64,000 nt of DNA from Bryoerythrophyllum caledonicum (lineage: Eukaryota > Streptophyta > Bryopsida > Pottiales > Pottiaceae), in NCBI GenBank assembly GCA_963971425.1, contig OZ020521.1, forward strand, positions 13,099,519-13,163,518, in the 5' to 3' direction. The position numbers and the translations under genes were made by a program. The notes under the pieces were generated by a model that saw only the letters and a list, made by a program, of their open reading frames with translations, was not told the origin of the DNA and did no database searches. Each line of letters starts with the position of its first letter. The first letter of the stretch is position 1. This document shows, piece by piece, positions 12,068 to 22,818 of this stretch.

Positions 12068-14526
12068 TTTGTTATGTTGTAGCTGAGCTCAATTAGTGGA
12101 GCGGCGTCAATGGCAATGTCTGAAGACAAAGTTGCAGAAGGATCTGAGGTGCCTCTTCATTACCTAACCAAGTTGGTTCGAGATTTTGTTTATGACCATG
12201 ATTGTTTGGATTTAATAGGTCTCGATGCCGAGACAATCATTTTGGTCCAAATTGTATTCAAAGATTGTCTTCAAAATTTGCGTTGTTGTTGCCTATTTTG
12301 GATGTTTGGATTAGTTCGTCATGGTCCCTTAGTCTGTTGTTCTCGATTGCCTTCTTATACTCGTGGCTCATGTTGTTTTTCTCCTTGGATGTTAATAGAT
12401 TTGATATTTGAAGTCAATGTGTTAGTTTGCAATCTCTGGAATTTTTAGATGTTGACTTTGAGGGTCTCGGGGCCGAGACACTCTTTCTCTTGAAAACTTT
12501 TTAAGAACATTAAATTTTGACCTCTAAAGAACCATGTGTGACTTGGAAGGACAATATAGATTTTTGGTACGTTCCTAAAATTTGATTTATTTTTATTTCT
12601 AGCTTGTCCTTGATAACAACAGTATGTGATGAGAACCTTCAGATTGGCCATTTGGATTATTATTCTTGAGTGTATTAAGTTCACAAAGGAATATAATGTG
12701 AAATGGCAATTTTTGAATCTCCACTCCATGCACACTTGTTTCCTCCATGCTACACCCCTTCTCTACCTCTAAAAATTGGTGTATTGGGAACTAACACTAT
12801 GCTCAAGATAACGGTTGTAGATTTATACCTTGTGTATTGCAAAGTGAAATATAAGAATGCTAAACCTCTCAACGCAAAGAAGAAATGAACCTATTTCTTG
12901 ACTTCAAACAATATAATCTTTAAATCTGTGCGGTCAATGTTTATGAAATTTTTTTAGTACATTATTTCAAAAGTCTTAATTGAGATCCTATGGTCAAAAA
13001 CATAAACATAAGGTTTTGTTTCCATCCTTACTTATTGCACTAAAACCAACAATTTTGAAGTGTTTTTTTATGTGAATTGTCACAGTCCTTTAGGGGTTAA
13101 TCAAATGACCAAGTATATTGATACTGATATTGCTGATCACTTCCATGGATCTTAGTGGCGAGACGTTCTTTTTTGTTAGAATGTTTTAGAGAGATTGTCA
13201 TAAAATCTTGTTAGGAACCTTCTTGATTTCAGTTCTTGAATGATCATTACAAGGTGTCTCGGTGCCGAGATCATTTGATTTCTATGAATTATTTTGTGGT
13301 AGGTCCTAGTCATTTGTTGTCAATCTTGATGATTTCAAATTCGTAGAGCTCAATATGAGGTATCTCGGTGCCGAGATCATTTTATTATTATGAATTATTT
13401 TGTGGTAGGTCCTAGTCATTTGTTGTCAATCTTGATGATTTCAAATTCTTAAAGCTCAATTTGAGGTATCTCGGTGCCGAGATCATTTTATTATTATGAA
13501 TTATTTTGTGGTAGGTCCTAGTCATTTGTTGTCAATCTTGATGATTTCAAATTCTTAGAGCTCAATATGAGGTATCTCGGTGCCAAGATCATTTTATTAT
13601 TATGAACTATTTTGTGGTAGGTCCTAGTCATTTGTTGTCACTTTTGATGATTTCAAATTCATAGAGCTTAATATGAAGTGTCTCGGTGCCGAGACCCTAA
13701 TTTTTACGAGAAATTATTGTGAACTCCATGTGCATTGGTCAGTTTGGGGAACCACATGACAAATTATTTATTTTTCCTTAGAATGTGTTACGTCCACAGT
13801 GGAAATTACCTAGGCATTGCACGGGTGTCACCAGGGTATTACATAGGTATCACATATACAAATCTCGTAACTTTCGTCAAACCTTGGGGCAATAACAATA
13901 GTAAAATTCAGCTATACATAAACTGACGTTACAATACCATAGTATACGATGATAAGTGTATAGTGTAATACGGAGAGCTCACGATATAATACGGCGATAT
14001 AATACGTATATATGAATTTTACTGCCTAGGTGATTGCTGTCCACAGTGGAAAATCATCTAGGCATTGCCGTCCAAAGTATCTCTAAATAATACCAGAGAA
14101 TGATACCAGTTGTTGTTCAATAGTCATATTCTCGTCCAATCGTCATACTCTTGTCCAACCTAACAGTTCTCATCCAACCTTATCACGTTCATGAATCTCA
14201 ACACCTCACGCTGGAATCACCGCATTCAATCTTCACAAGCTCAATGATCTCAAACTGTGCTTCGTCCATTGCAGTAGGGCAGAGCCGTGACTTTCAATCA
14301 TGAATCAAAGTTGCGGACTTTTGCTTACATTGTTTAGAAGGTCTCGGTTTTATTGGTGACAGTCCCTTACTATCTCGGTGCCGAGGTACGTTGATACAAG
14401 TGGTATCGATCTCCGTGGGTTGTCGTGACTTTGTTGGTGATGATCTTCGTGGGTCGTCATGACTCGGTTGGTGACGGTCCTTTACTATCTCGGTGCCGAG
14501 GTACTTTCAAAACAGGTTTTAGGTAA
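12068..14526. repeat. Non-coding MULE interior with at least ten CTCGGTGCCGAG-type near-palindromes
   Basis: No supported gene. The motif TCTCGGTGCCGAGA, or a one- or two-base variant, occurs near 12220, 12460, 13258, 13362, 13468, 13574, 13680, 14370 and 14490, and once more at about 14919. The arms CTCGG/CCGAG are inverted repeats of each other. Parts of this stretch (around 12500-12620) resemble 44870-44990 outside the MULE. Confidence 0.7.
13252..13675. repeat. 106-bp tandem repeat, 4 copies
   Basis: Units start at 13252, 13358, 13464 and 13570 with exact 106-base spacing, and a partial fifth starts at 13676. Each opens with AGGTATCTCGGTGCCGAGAT, so the near-palindrome is part of the unit. 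Confidence 0.93.
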
Positions 14527-14784
14527 CACTAGTACAAAAGTGGGAAAAAAAAACGCCCTACATTTTTTGGAAGTTTTGGGCGTGTAATATACTGTTGGAA
14601 GCGCATTTTCAAGACCTTTCCAATGGTGTATTACACTCCCAAAATTTTTTTAAACTAATGAAGTTATGAGCAAAAAACCGCGGCAGCCCAAACCATGAAC
14701 AATGTAACAGAATTCTGGTAGCATGGTCAAAAGAACAGCAACATGAAAATGAATGCGGTTTTTTTTTCCACTTTTGTACTAGTG
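14527..14784. mobile_element. 258-bp CACTA-type MITE with TAA target duplication
   Basis: Ends are CACTAGTACAAAAGTGGGAA and its near-perfect inverse TTCCACTTTTGTACTAGTG. TAA flanks both sides (14524-14526 and 14785-14787), the 3-bp duplication of CACTA elements. There is no coding capacity. Its interior word GTGTAATATACTGTTGGAAG recurs in changed form in the 54581-54760 MITE. Confidence 0.88.
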
Positions 14785-14884
14785 TAAGTGTGTATGGAGA
14801 GGTTGGATCGGAAGCAACGCAGCGCCGAGCCACATCAGTCTTCAACACTTTGGTTGTCACCGAGATCTATAGTTTGGGTCGAGT

Positions 14885-16824
14885 TTGTTGCAGTGTTGTG
14901 AAGAGCATTTTTGTACTGTCTCGGTGCCGAGACCCTTGTTCAGGTCAAAACAGCCGCGTGAGCTACAACCGCGTGTATTGGATGCCTCCGAAGTTGCTAC
15001 GGCACTAATAACAACTCAGAAAGGGAAGAGAAAGACAACAACGACAACAAAGGCAACATATTCAACAACAACAACAACAAAGGCTACAAAGGCAACAAAG
15101 TCATCCAAGTCATCCAAGGCATCTGAAGCTTCAAAGGTAACTCAGACTTCTACTGCAACTATTATTCCTGTGGATGGCAGTCGAGTGATTGCATCACCTA
15201 ATTTATTGAATTTAGTAAATTCATCAATTCCTTCTTAGGCCACCAATGCCAACCAAGTTTATCAGACCAATATTCAGGCCAAGAAAAATTTCAATGCTAC
15301 GTGTATTGCTTCTTCCTCTATGGTCTCTTCAACAAAAATTCTTGTTGAAAATACTTCAATTTTCTCATTGATGGAATCTGGGAGCAATCATCCTCTTATG
15401 AAGAAGATGGATGATTTTGTTCTAACGGTATGTAGCATTATTCATAATCATTTACATTGCTATAACTAGTACTTAATTTGTTATAATTTTCTGGAATGAT
15501 TTATTGCCTTCTTGAGACAGATAATTTTTTGGAGTGGTTAATTGATGTTTGTTATATTTTATATGTGTATGTTGGAAAGAATCGAAAAACTCATGTGCAT
15601 TCTGCATTGTGTCCTCATGATGGATTTGATCTCATCATTATTGATATTCCCAAAGGTTTACTGGTTCCAAAGATTTCATCTTTTACAAATGACATTCCGC
15701 AGTGGAATACATATAATGTGTCTGAATTAGAAGCTATCTTCGAATTCGCTCATTACTATTTGCAAAGTCATGTATCTTTACTTATCTTTATGCCTGAATC
15801 AATGACCATTCGAGCAGACGTAGGTACATATGCAAAGACTTATGACTTCAAAATCATCAAAGCTTGGTGGCGCATCAATGAGCTCTAATTGACATCTCCA
15901 ACAAACTAGTCAATGTTGGTGTGTTTCCCTATCTCTACTCTTTCCATGTTATTTTCCCACTTATTTATTTTAACAACAAGATTGTTTTTGGGTAGACACG
16001 ACGTTTTTGCATCCTCCTTTTTGTTCATGATTCGCATCAAGTTCTCAGTTCTCCTTTCAACAAGATCAATCACTGTTGGATGGCAATACCAACCTTGGCA
16101 AGGATGATGTTCTCTTCAACTTTATATCAGTAGCATCACAATTCATGAATGGAATTGTTCTTTGGAGAGGAGGCCGGGAGAAAGATCCAATTTTATTGCA
16201 AATTCTTATTCAAGTTCTAATCAAGCCAAGTGGTGTCACTCTTGATGCCTATGCTTCTACTGGTAATTTTGATACATTTGATGTTTAAATCCTTGATGAT
16301 ATAGAGTTCCATTAATATTTTCCTTTTAAATTTAGGAGCCTCGGTTCACGCTTGCTACCGCTTAAGTCGCCATTTGGTTGCTTTTGAGGCGGATCCTGCT
16401 ATTTTTGAGGCCATCCTTGCATCACTTCAAGACGCGCCACCATTGGTACAGATTGTTGTGTCTTCGCAAGCGGATATTTACTTGCAGAGGGATGACATTC
16501 ATATCCGTCATGTTGCAAAACAAAACAGTTTGAGTAAACAAGTTGTGAATTGTAATTTTCTTGCATTCTTTTAAATATTTTAAAGTTGAGCGTTGAGATT
16601 AATGTTTGATTCATTGTAGATTGATGGCGGACGCCGAATCACCTCCTAAACCGATTCTGCTTCCTTCGCATATAGAAGACTTAGCTCAATTATTAGCTAC
16701 TTTACCATCTCCTAGTCCATCGTATGGGACTCGTCATTATGACCTTCGTATCGTTCAGTTTGTGGACATTGAAGCAATTGAGGCTAGCAAGGATTGTGAT
16801 GATAGTTTTAATTCTACTTTCTAA
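14885..16824 (+). pseudogene. MULE cargo: DNA methyltransferase-like gene fragment with introns, decayed
   Basis: Exon-like pieces on plus. A Thr/Lys/Ser-rich N-terminal part (14885-15427, with a TAG at about 15236) ends at a GT donor; an exon from 15521 to 15888 contains DLIIIDIPKG and LLIFMPE; a piece at 16076-16262 has VLWRGGREKD and TLDAYASTG, whose last Gly codon is split by a 74-base intron; the next exon (from 16337) continues ASVHACYRLSRHLVAFEADP; a last piece follows at 16620-16824. An IV-like motif followed later by a D-x-Y-x-S-T-G / FEADP motif I is the order of beta-class N4/N6 DNA methylases. The catalytic (D/S)PP(Y/W) box reads DIPK, so activity is doubtful. The fold assignment is my inference; decay and splice-like joints are visible directly. 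Confidence 0.5.
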
Positions 16825-17630
16825 TTTTGCTATAGTCATGTACTTCTTCATTTCAAAACTTTCTTTGTTCACTTTGTACGTGTCTTTTACATTGCAATGT
16901 TCCTTTCATAATTAGTACTCAGTTTCATGTTCTTATTGTCTTCCTAACTTGTAACTTGTATTCATTATATCATCCATTTTATTTTTCATACTTTAATTTT
17001 TCAATAGATATTAGCATAGCTTGTGAAAGATAAATAGAAAATATTATAATTTAAAATAAAAAATAAGTTACATGATTAGTTTGTGAACTCTAGAGAGCAA
17101 TCTATTAGTATCAGATTTCATAGACTCTGGAAATACTACAGTTAATATAGACGTAAATCAAAGCATTTCAAATTTGTACCAATTATTGTCTTTTAAAAAA
17201 TGATATAGGTTAGAGAGAAATAGATAATTTCATGAACGTAACAAAAAACAATTTGGAAAGAATAAACAATAATGAATAATTAAATTTTTTGTCAAATTGA
17301 TTTATATAATAAAAGGCAAGGCCACAATAGAAAAAATAAGTAACAAGTATATTCAAAAATATAAGAATGAAATGGTAAAAACATATATCACAGCACCTTA
17401 TAATTGATAGCACTAAAAGGAGTTGTCAAAATACGGGGACCAATGTGAGACTAAAATGAGAATAGATACTAACACAATGAAATTAGAAGCATATTTACAG
17501 GGATATAGGCATTACATCATATATAGGTTGTACAAATTTTCCACGGATATAGACTTTCATACTGCTATTTTTCCACGGTTCTCCGATCATATGAAAAAAA
17601 AAATAGGGTATTTTTTTGTGACTATCACTG
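16825..17630. other. AT-rich MULE interior, no gene seen
   Basis: Very AT-rich, with only short frames on both strands and no domain. From 17630 it passes into the subterminal GCTCACCGCTCA words of the right MULE end. Confidence 0.6.
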
Positions 17631-17825
17631 CTCATAGCTCACCGCTCACGGCTCACCGCTCATCGCTCATGGCTCATAGCTCACGCCCTAGCAATCCTGT
17701 GTGACCTACCGGTGGCGGATGTAGCCGGTTGTGAGGGCGTAGCTAGATTCCTGCTACACTAACCTTTGGTCGGATGGTTGAGTCGTAAGGAGCATTAACT
17801 TACCTTAAAACATTAAGTCTAGTTC

Positions 17826-18100
17826 TAGTCTTCTCCTTTGTGCGGATGTCTATTGGTAAGGACTGACCCAAAAACCATGTGTTAAGGATTGAATAGGACC
17901 TGGTTAGATCCCTTGTGCGGATGTCTATGCGGATACAACTAGGACCTACTCTAACAGCTCGGGTTACCTTGAGGGAAGGATGGAAAGCTAACTAACCCCC
18001 CTTTGTGCGGATATCTATTGGAGGTGAGGGAGGAAGGACGTCGTCCTCTGAAGGAAAGGAGTAGAGTCTATGGTCCCTTGTGCGGATGTCTATGTGGACC
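17826..18100 (+). repeat. Dispersed 20-bp repeat in the LTR (TTGTGCGGATGTCTAT)
   Basis: CCCTTGTGCGGATGTCTATG or close variants occur four times at irregular spacing. The other LTR copy has only diverged versions (such as TTTGCGCGGTTCC), so the repeat has been homogenised or expanded in this copy. Confidence 0.65.
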
Positions 18101-18454
18101 CCATAGATAGAGCTCTTTTAGCCATTTCGAGGTAAAGGAAGGACTACTAATTCAGATGGTAGGTAGGTAAAACTACGTGGCCGCCACGAGAATTACCCAA
18201 GTCCTAGAGGCCAAGGGCCTAATCCCCCCCCCTAACGGGGGAAATACAGTGAAAACACAACCATCCCAAGTTAGATGTAGGAGTCGATAGAATAGGAGGA
18301 AGGAAGGAAAGATGTTACTTGCGTCAAACCCCCAAAATCTCTATGAGTCCACGGAGCAATCGTCCGTGGTGATATACCCCCCCCTTCGGATGCTTATGAT
18401 TTCCGGATGTCCATAGTGTACATAGGTGTATAGTTGTTCCTCCACAAGGACTAA

Positions 18455-18701
18455 GTGGGTTTCCGCCGTGGGTGTCCGTCGTGGGTTTCCGCCGTGGTTG
18501 TCCGCCGTGGGTTTCCGCCGTGGGTGTCCGCCATGGGTTTCGGCCGTGGGTGTCCGTCGTGGGTTTCCGCCGTGGGTTTCCGTCGTGGGTGTCCGCCGTG
18601 GGTGTCCGCCGTGGGTTTCTGCCGTGGGTGTCCATCGTGGGTTTCCGCCGTGGGTTTCCACTGTGGGTTTCCGCCGTGGGTTTCCGCCGTGGGTGTCCGC
18701 C
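18455..18701 (+). repeat. 13-bp minisatellite, about 19 copies
   Basis: Tandem units of GTGGGTTTCCGCC and GTGGGTGTCCGTC variants. Open frames on both strands here are by-products of the repeat. The matching place in the other LTR has a different, 12-bp array (39266-39301). Confidence 0.95.
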
Positions 18702-18937
18702 CAAGGAGGAAAGCCCTTCCCTTCCGGTAAAGGAGAAGGGTGGTTGTAGATAAAACTAAACCATATGGCCTAACCTTTCTTTTCTTTCTTATTATGTATC
18801 TATTGTGGTATGTTTAGTGTTGTATAGCTTTAGGACTGTTGTTAGTCGTTGTAGTTCTCGGTGATTCTCTGTGGGAACGAATACCTTAGGGTATCTTTGT
18901 GTTAAGATGTGAATACTTGCCAACACGTGCTACGACA

Positions 18938-20159
18938 TCTGGAATTCCGCCTCGTATTGCCGTATCCGTGCCACAGCGAATACCGTTGTGAGCATCATCT
19001 TTTCGCGCTCATCGATTATTGTTGAAACCAACAATTTAAGATTGTTTCGGGCAGATTCCTCATTCTCCCGGTATGCTTTTAATTCATCCAACTCTTGCTG
19101 CAAACCTACATGCGTCATCTCCGCTGCTACATTTTGTGCCTTGATTTCTTGTAGCTCCCTCTTTAAGTCTGCAACTTCAATCATGTACTTTTCATTGCTC
19201 TCGTTGACTTGATTGACTTGATTGCGTCGACGGGTCACTTCAGCAAGCAAGTTCTTCTTCTCTATCTCTAGCGCACGTACTTTTCACACCGTTTCCACAT
19301 CATCGTCTCGTCCATGTTGCAACCTCTTTATTTCCACACTAAGCACTTCCAATTGTGCTTGTAAATCACCATACTTATCTTCATCAAACTTCATCGGGGC
19401 GTCAGCGACTTTGCTTTGAATAGCATTGGCCATCTCCAAAGTTGCAGAAAGTGGGTTTGACCCCTCCCCAATCTCGTTTGGGGCATGCTTGTCTAATTCT
19501 TTGCAATGTGTGACCTCAACCTTCCTTTCTCTATGCTTTCGACCGCTGCTCTTCCTTGGTGAAACAATTATTTCTCGATTGAACGGCACTTCATCATTTG
19601 GACCGTCGTACAAGGTAGGGTTATCAAGGAACCATTGAAGGGCATTGTTTCTTGGAATCTCTCGAGGTTTCTTTGCCGAAAGATGGCGTCCAAGTCTCCG
19701 ACCACCTGAAAAGGGGTCATGAATGGTTGACCAATCCACTTCCTTTCCTAATTGATATTCTGCATACATCAATGCTGCAATGGATCTAGGAATATTATTT
19801 TTAGGCCATTTCTCCAAGTTAGAAATGGCACGTAGGATCTCGAGGAACCTCCACTTCACATGCACGTCATTGATCTGCCTGTACGTGACTGCTCTCGCTG
19901 CACAATGTTTAGGGTGGAGCTCCGCTGGCCACCATTTGTCGAGATGCGCAAACTTGATGTACTCCAATGCATTGTCGGCTATCCATGGCTCATGCACTGA
20001 TTCCCAACCCTCCTTTGCTTGAAGATCACGGTTTGCGTATACCTCCAGCTCCAAATCTGTTGAGTTCCTCTTTGTCCTTTTCACTATAAAACCCTCCTCA
20101 CTTGGTTTGTCCACCATCATCCTCCGTGCTCCTTGAACGCCACCTCCGCTTTCCATCAT
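18938..20159 (-). pseudogene. PEPW-coiled-coil-RING family protein, copy 1: cut by an LTR element, one in-frame stop
   Basis: ATG at 20159. The N-terminal domain shows GWESVHEPW, FAHLDKWW, WRFLEILRAIS, IPRSIAALMYAEYQLGKEVD and IPRNNALQWFLD, followed by a basic linker and a long coiled coil. A TGA (19284-19286) interrupts the coiled coil, but the same frame continues openly to 18938, where it ends exactly at the terminal CA of the LTR element; the last codons are LTR sequence. The RING half known from copies 3 and 4 is therefore missing. The stop fits one C-to-T change of CGA. Upstream lie the family's conserved block and GTCCGCG array. I recognise no described family for the N-terminal domain. 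Confidence 0.7.
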
Positions 20160-20466
20160 GAAATTCTTCTAAAGTCTTCTACAGATTCCTGTATCAGAAA
20201 AGTTACTTACAATAATATCTATTTACTCTCCCACACTACCTATTATCATACAAAAATTCTAGAACAACTGCTCTATTCCAAAGATCTGAAGACTACCTGC
20301 ACTTCAAAATAGTGTTGTCTAGGCTACAAATTGAAGCATGCACTTCAAAATATTGTTGCCATGCTTGGGTAGATTGCTGAAACCCCACCGTTGGCATAAC
20401 CATCGCCTATAATAGTGAAAAAACATATGCTTCTGAGGATAAACATCTCCCTTGGGGAAATGAAGG

Positions 20467-20560
20467 TCCTCAAAAGGAGCACTTTCCCTTTGAAGCCCCG
20501 CACACCGCCGTCAACGTAGAGGCAAGTGCGTCAAGGCTTTCTAGGACTGAGAAAGTGTCA
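20467..20560 (-). promoter_or_regulatory. Conserved upstream block of the RING family (copy 1)
   Basis: Contains GCACACCGCCGTCAACGT followed by GAGGCAAGTGCGTCA, shared in order with 22382-22470 and 30134-30224 upstream of copies 2 and 3. CACTTCAAAATAGTG words lie between it and the ATG in every copy. Confidence 0.65.
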
Positions 20561-20596
20561 AGCCATGGGACCCCTGCCGCTTTCTATAACATGTGC

Positions 20597-20800
20597 ACCC
20601 CGTCCGCGTCCCGTCCGCGGACATTCCCTGCTCAGCCCGCGGACGGGACGCGGACTGCCCACGTCGAGTCCGTGGACAGTCCGCAGACTGTCCACTCCTA
20701 GTCCAATCCCCGTCCGCTCCCCGTCCGCTCCCAGTCCGATCCCCGTCCGCTCCCACTTTGTCTAAACCGTCCGCTCCCAGTTCGCGCCCTGTCCGCGAAC
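20597..20800 (-). repeat. GTCCGCG-rich array upstream of copy 1
   Basis: Irregularly spaced GTCCGCGNAC / CCCGTCCGCTCC words, about ten in 200 bases, GC-rich against AT-rich surroundings. Equivalent arrays lie upstream of copies 2 and 3, and one in opposite orientation lies at 34105-34310. Confidence 0.75.
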
Positions 20801-21179
20801 TGTCCTCGCTCAGTTCACAACCCGTCAGCGTGCCCAGTCCTAGCCCACTAACCCCTAGTCCAGTACACTAAACACTAAATATAGTGTAGAGGATTATTCA
20901 CGAGATCACTCACACTAATTTCCGTAAAAGCAAGTGCAAGCCAAGTTCTGATTGGGTATTTGTTCTCAAGCAAGTGTGTGTCAGTCAACAATTGCATGTA
21001 AATTTTCAATTAGTGTAGGAAATTTCAAATAGTCTGGTCTACACTATATTCAACACTATACTCAAGGAACTGTGTAGTCTTCAAGGGAATAAATACATCA
21101 AAAACAAAACAAAAACCAAAAAAAAACCGATAATGAATATAAGAAAGTAAGCCTTTAAAACAATACTTACACATCAAAT
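20801..21179. other. Spacer between copy 1 and copy 2 with TAGTGTA/TACACTA words
   Basis: No gene. Short words such as ACACTAAATATAGTGTAG, TTAGTGTAGGAAATTTC and TCTACACTATATTC are scattered here; similar words recur near 57020-57130 and 58180-58330. They may be eroded transposon ends, but no pair with target duplications was found. Confidence 0.4.
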
Positions 21180-21442
21180 TTCCTTTTTTACATGGTTGTG
21201 CAATGTGTGCTCTAGAAGAACTTATAAGGTTTTTTGAAGAACACGTAGAGAGGGTTGGAAAATGTGCCTCAAGTAGATGGAAGTTCTCTATATTTTTTTT
21301 CTCAAAATCAAGTAGAAACTTGTACACATGTACACAACATCATTTTTTTCTACTAAATATTTAATTGATTTTGCGACTTTAGGCACCTAAACTATTTGAT
21401 ATCCGCCTCGTAAAACACATACGCCGAATTAGTACGCATTAT
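21180..21442. repeat. Conserved 3' flank of RING-family copy 2
   Basis: Aligns with 27436-27700 downstream of copy 3: shared words include CTCTAGAAGAA, GGAAAATGTGC, GTAGATGGAAGTT, TCTCAAAATCAAG and ACACATGTACA, then GAATTAGTACGCA next to the stop codon. On plus it could encode a short peptide with GKCA..RWKFS in both copies. Similarity outside the coding part shows the duplicated unit is larger than the gene. Confidence 0.65.
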
Positions 21443-22102
21443 TTACATTCCATATCCGGAGCGCGACGAGGAGGCACCTTCACCGCCTTCGAATACGGGG
21501 CTTTGGTTTTGCTCGGTCCGTGGCACCTCTTCGTTAGGTGGGTCAACCAAAGTACTGTCGCGCATAAACCACTCCGGCACGGGGTTTCTAGGAATCGATA
21601 GCACAGGTAGCTTTGAAGAAAGTGTTTTGCCTAGATGCACGCCAAGGTTACCAATAGTGTACAAAGGTTGATCAAGCGTCGACCAATCAACCTGCTTTCC
21701 CAACTCACATTCCGCGTATATCATTGCTCCAATTCTTCTCGGAATGTTATTTGATCGATACCGTGTTTTGTGGGAGATGGCTCGTAAAACCTCTAAAAAC
21801 CTCCATTTTATCTCAGTGGAGGTAATATTCGAATATGTCAATTGCTTCAATCGACAATGGTCCTCGTGTGCTTCAGGAGCATACCATCGGTCGAGGTGAG
21901 CAAAACCAATGTGTTCATACGCCTATTGACAAGTCCATGGCTCCGGTAAATCCTCCCATCCTCTATATGCCAAATGATTAATGTCCCCGTAAATTTCAAG
22001 CTTCAAATCCGCAGGCTTCTTGGCTCTTTTAGAAGGACTTGGGCCCAAACGTGGCACATTTAAATTCCTCCTCCCCCCACCACTTCCACCACCGCTATGC
22101 AT
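21443..22102 (-). pseudogene. PEPW-family copy 2: internal-deletion derivative lacking the coiled coil and RING
   Basis: ATG at 22102 in a Gly/Ser-rich leader, then LEIYGDINHLAYRGWEDLPEPW, a TAG at 21923-21925, then AHLDRWYAPEAHEDHC, WRFLEVLRAIS, IPRRIGAMIYAECELGKQVD and IPRNPVPEWF. After SPVFEGG the frame jumps straight to GASSSRSGYGM and a stop. The same C-terminal words (NDGASSSR, then GY) occur in copy 3 about 1.5 kb further on, after the RING and C-terminal domain, so copy 2 has lost that interior. Copy 3 carries a TAG at the same codon, so the stop predates their separation. Confidence 0.75.
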
Positions 22103-22381
22103 GGTGAAAATGTTTCAAACAAACCTAAACCACTACGAAATACTTCTAATTGCTTTTCTAATACTAGCTAACTATTCTAATATGATTATGCTGCCTATAT
22201 TTAATTGCACTTCAAAATAGTGCTACAATAAATCCCATGCAAGCACTTCAAAATAGTGCTGGTAAGAGATGGAAAAAAAGTATTAAATACACGGCTTCGT
22301 CAAATCTATGACAACTTCAAAATATTCTGTACCTGTGCCGATGTATTTGAGGACTAAAAATCCCCTTTCGGGTAATCTCCG

Positions 22382-22510
22382 TCCTCAAGAGGACCACTTT
22401 CCCACCTGGAAACCCCGCACACCGCCGTCAACGTGGAGGCAAGTGCGTCAGGGTGCCCAGGATTCGTGGAAACGTATACCTGCAAAATTTTCTCCCTCCC
22501 CCTTTATAGC
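22382..22510 (-). promoter_or_regulatory. Conserved upstream block and TATA box of copy 2
   Basis: Holds the family block (GCACACCGCCGTCAACGTGG, GAGGCAAGTGCGTCAGGG). Just beyond it on minus lies CTATAAAGGGG (near 22500-22508), a good TATA box about 400 bases from the ATG. Confidence 0.55.
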
Positions 22511-22514
22511 ACTT

Positions 22515-22690
22515 TGTCCGACCATGTCCACCCATGTCCGGGCCTGTCCGCGGCCGTAGGGTCGCAACTGTCCGCGGGCAGTCCGCGTCTCGTCCGCGTC
22601 TCATCCGCGCTCTGTCCGCGGGCAGTCTGCTCCCTGTCCGCGCCCTGTCCGCCGGCAGTCCGCGTTTCGACCGCAACCAGTCCAACGCAG
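22515..22690 (-). repeat. GTCCGCG-rich array upstream of copy 2
   Basis: GTCCGCGGGCAGTCCGCGTC-like units, roughly every 10-12 bases, immediately upstream of the TATA box. Confidence 0.8.
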
Positions 22691-22818
22691 ATTCCGCGTC
22701 CACTCAGTTACTTGTCTGCGCGCCTCTAAAAATTTTGCCCACGTTCCCTTTACAGTCAGACCTCGAGAAGTGTTAGGGGTTGGGAGCATTCGTTTTGATA
22801 ACACTTAGGCTCGCTGTA

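Larger units (their letters stand above)
9045..17697. mobile_element. 8.65-kb Mutator-like DNA transposon inserted in an LTR
   Basis: The flanks carry the same TGTGTGACCTACC (9032-9044 and 17698-17710). The uninterrupted site is visible in the other LTR copy near 38612, so this is a target-site duplication of about 9-13 bp, the MULE size class. The ends are inverted: GCTAGGGTATGAGCCATGAG on the left and, reverse-complemented, GCTAGGGCGTGAGCTATGAG on the right, each followed by subterminal GAGCCAT/GAGCGGTGAG words. Inside are a decayed MULE-type transposase (minus strand), dispersed CTCGGTGCCGAG motifs, a CACTA MITE and a methyltransferase-like gene (plus strand). Confidence 0.85.
8406..18937 (+). 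mobile_element. 3' LTR of family A element, split by a MULE insertion
   Basis: The sequence after the gag-like ORF (8406-9044) and the sequence right of the MULE (17698-18937) together align in order with 37977-39542, so they form one LTR of roughly 1.9 kb. Its 3' end is marked by a shared tract (TCTCTGTGGGAACGAATACC ... CTACGACA) ending at 18937. A TATA box, an internal ~100-bp duplication built on TTCCTTGTTCCATCAAGTAG, and a 13-bp minisatellite lie inside. It cuts the RING-family gene that resumes at 18938. No matching 5' LTR is present in the window. Confidence 0.75.

Noticed and set aside
18324..18753. Five overlapping open frames of 90-126 codons on both strands
   Set aside because: All are translations of the 13-bp minisatellite.
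22428..22804. Frames of 80-98 codons on both strands near 22.5 kb (and similar at 20.6 and 30.2 kb)
   Set aside because: They come from the stop-poor GTCCGCG arrays; Arg/Ser/Pro-rich and not conserved in frame between copies.
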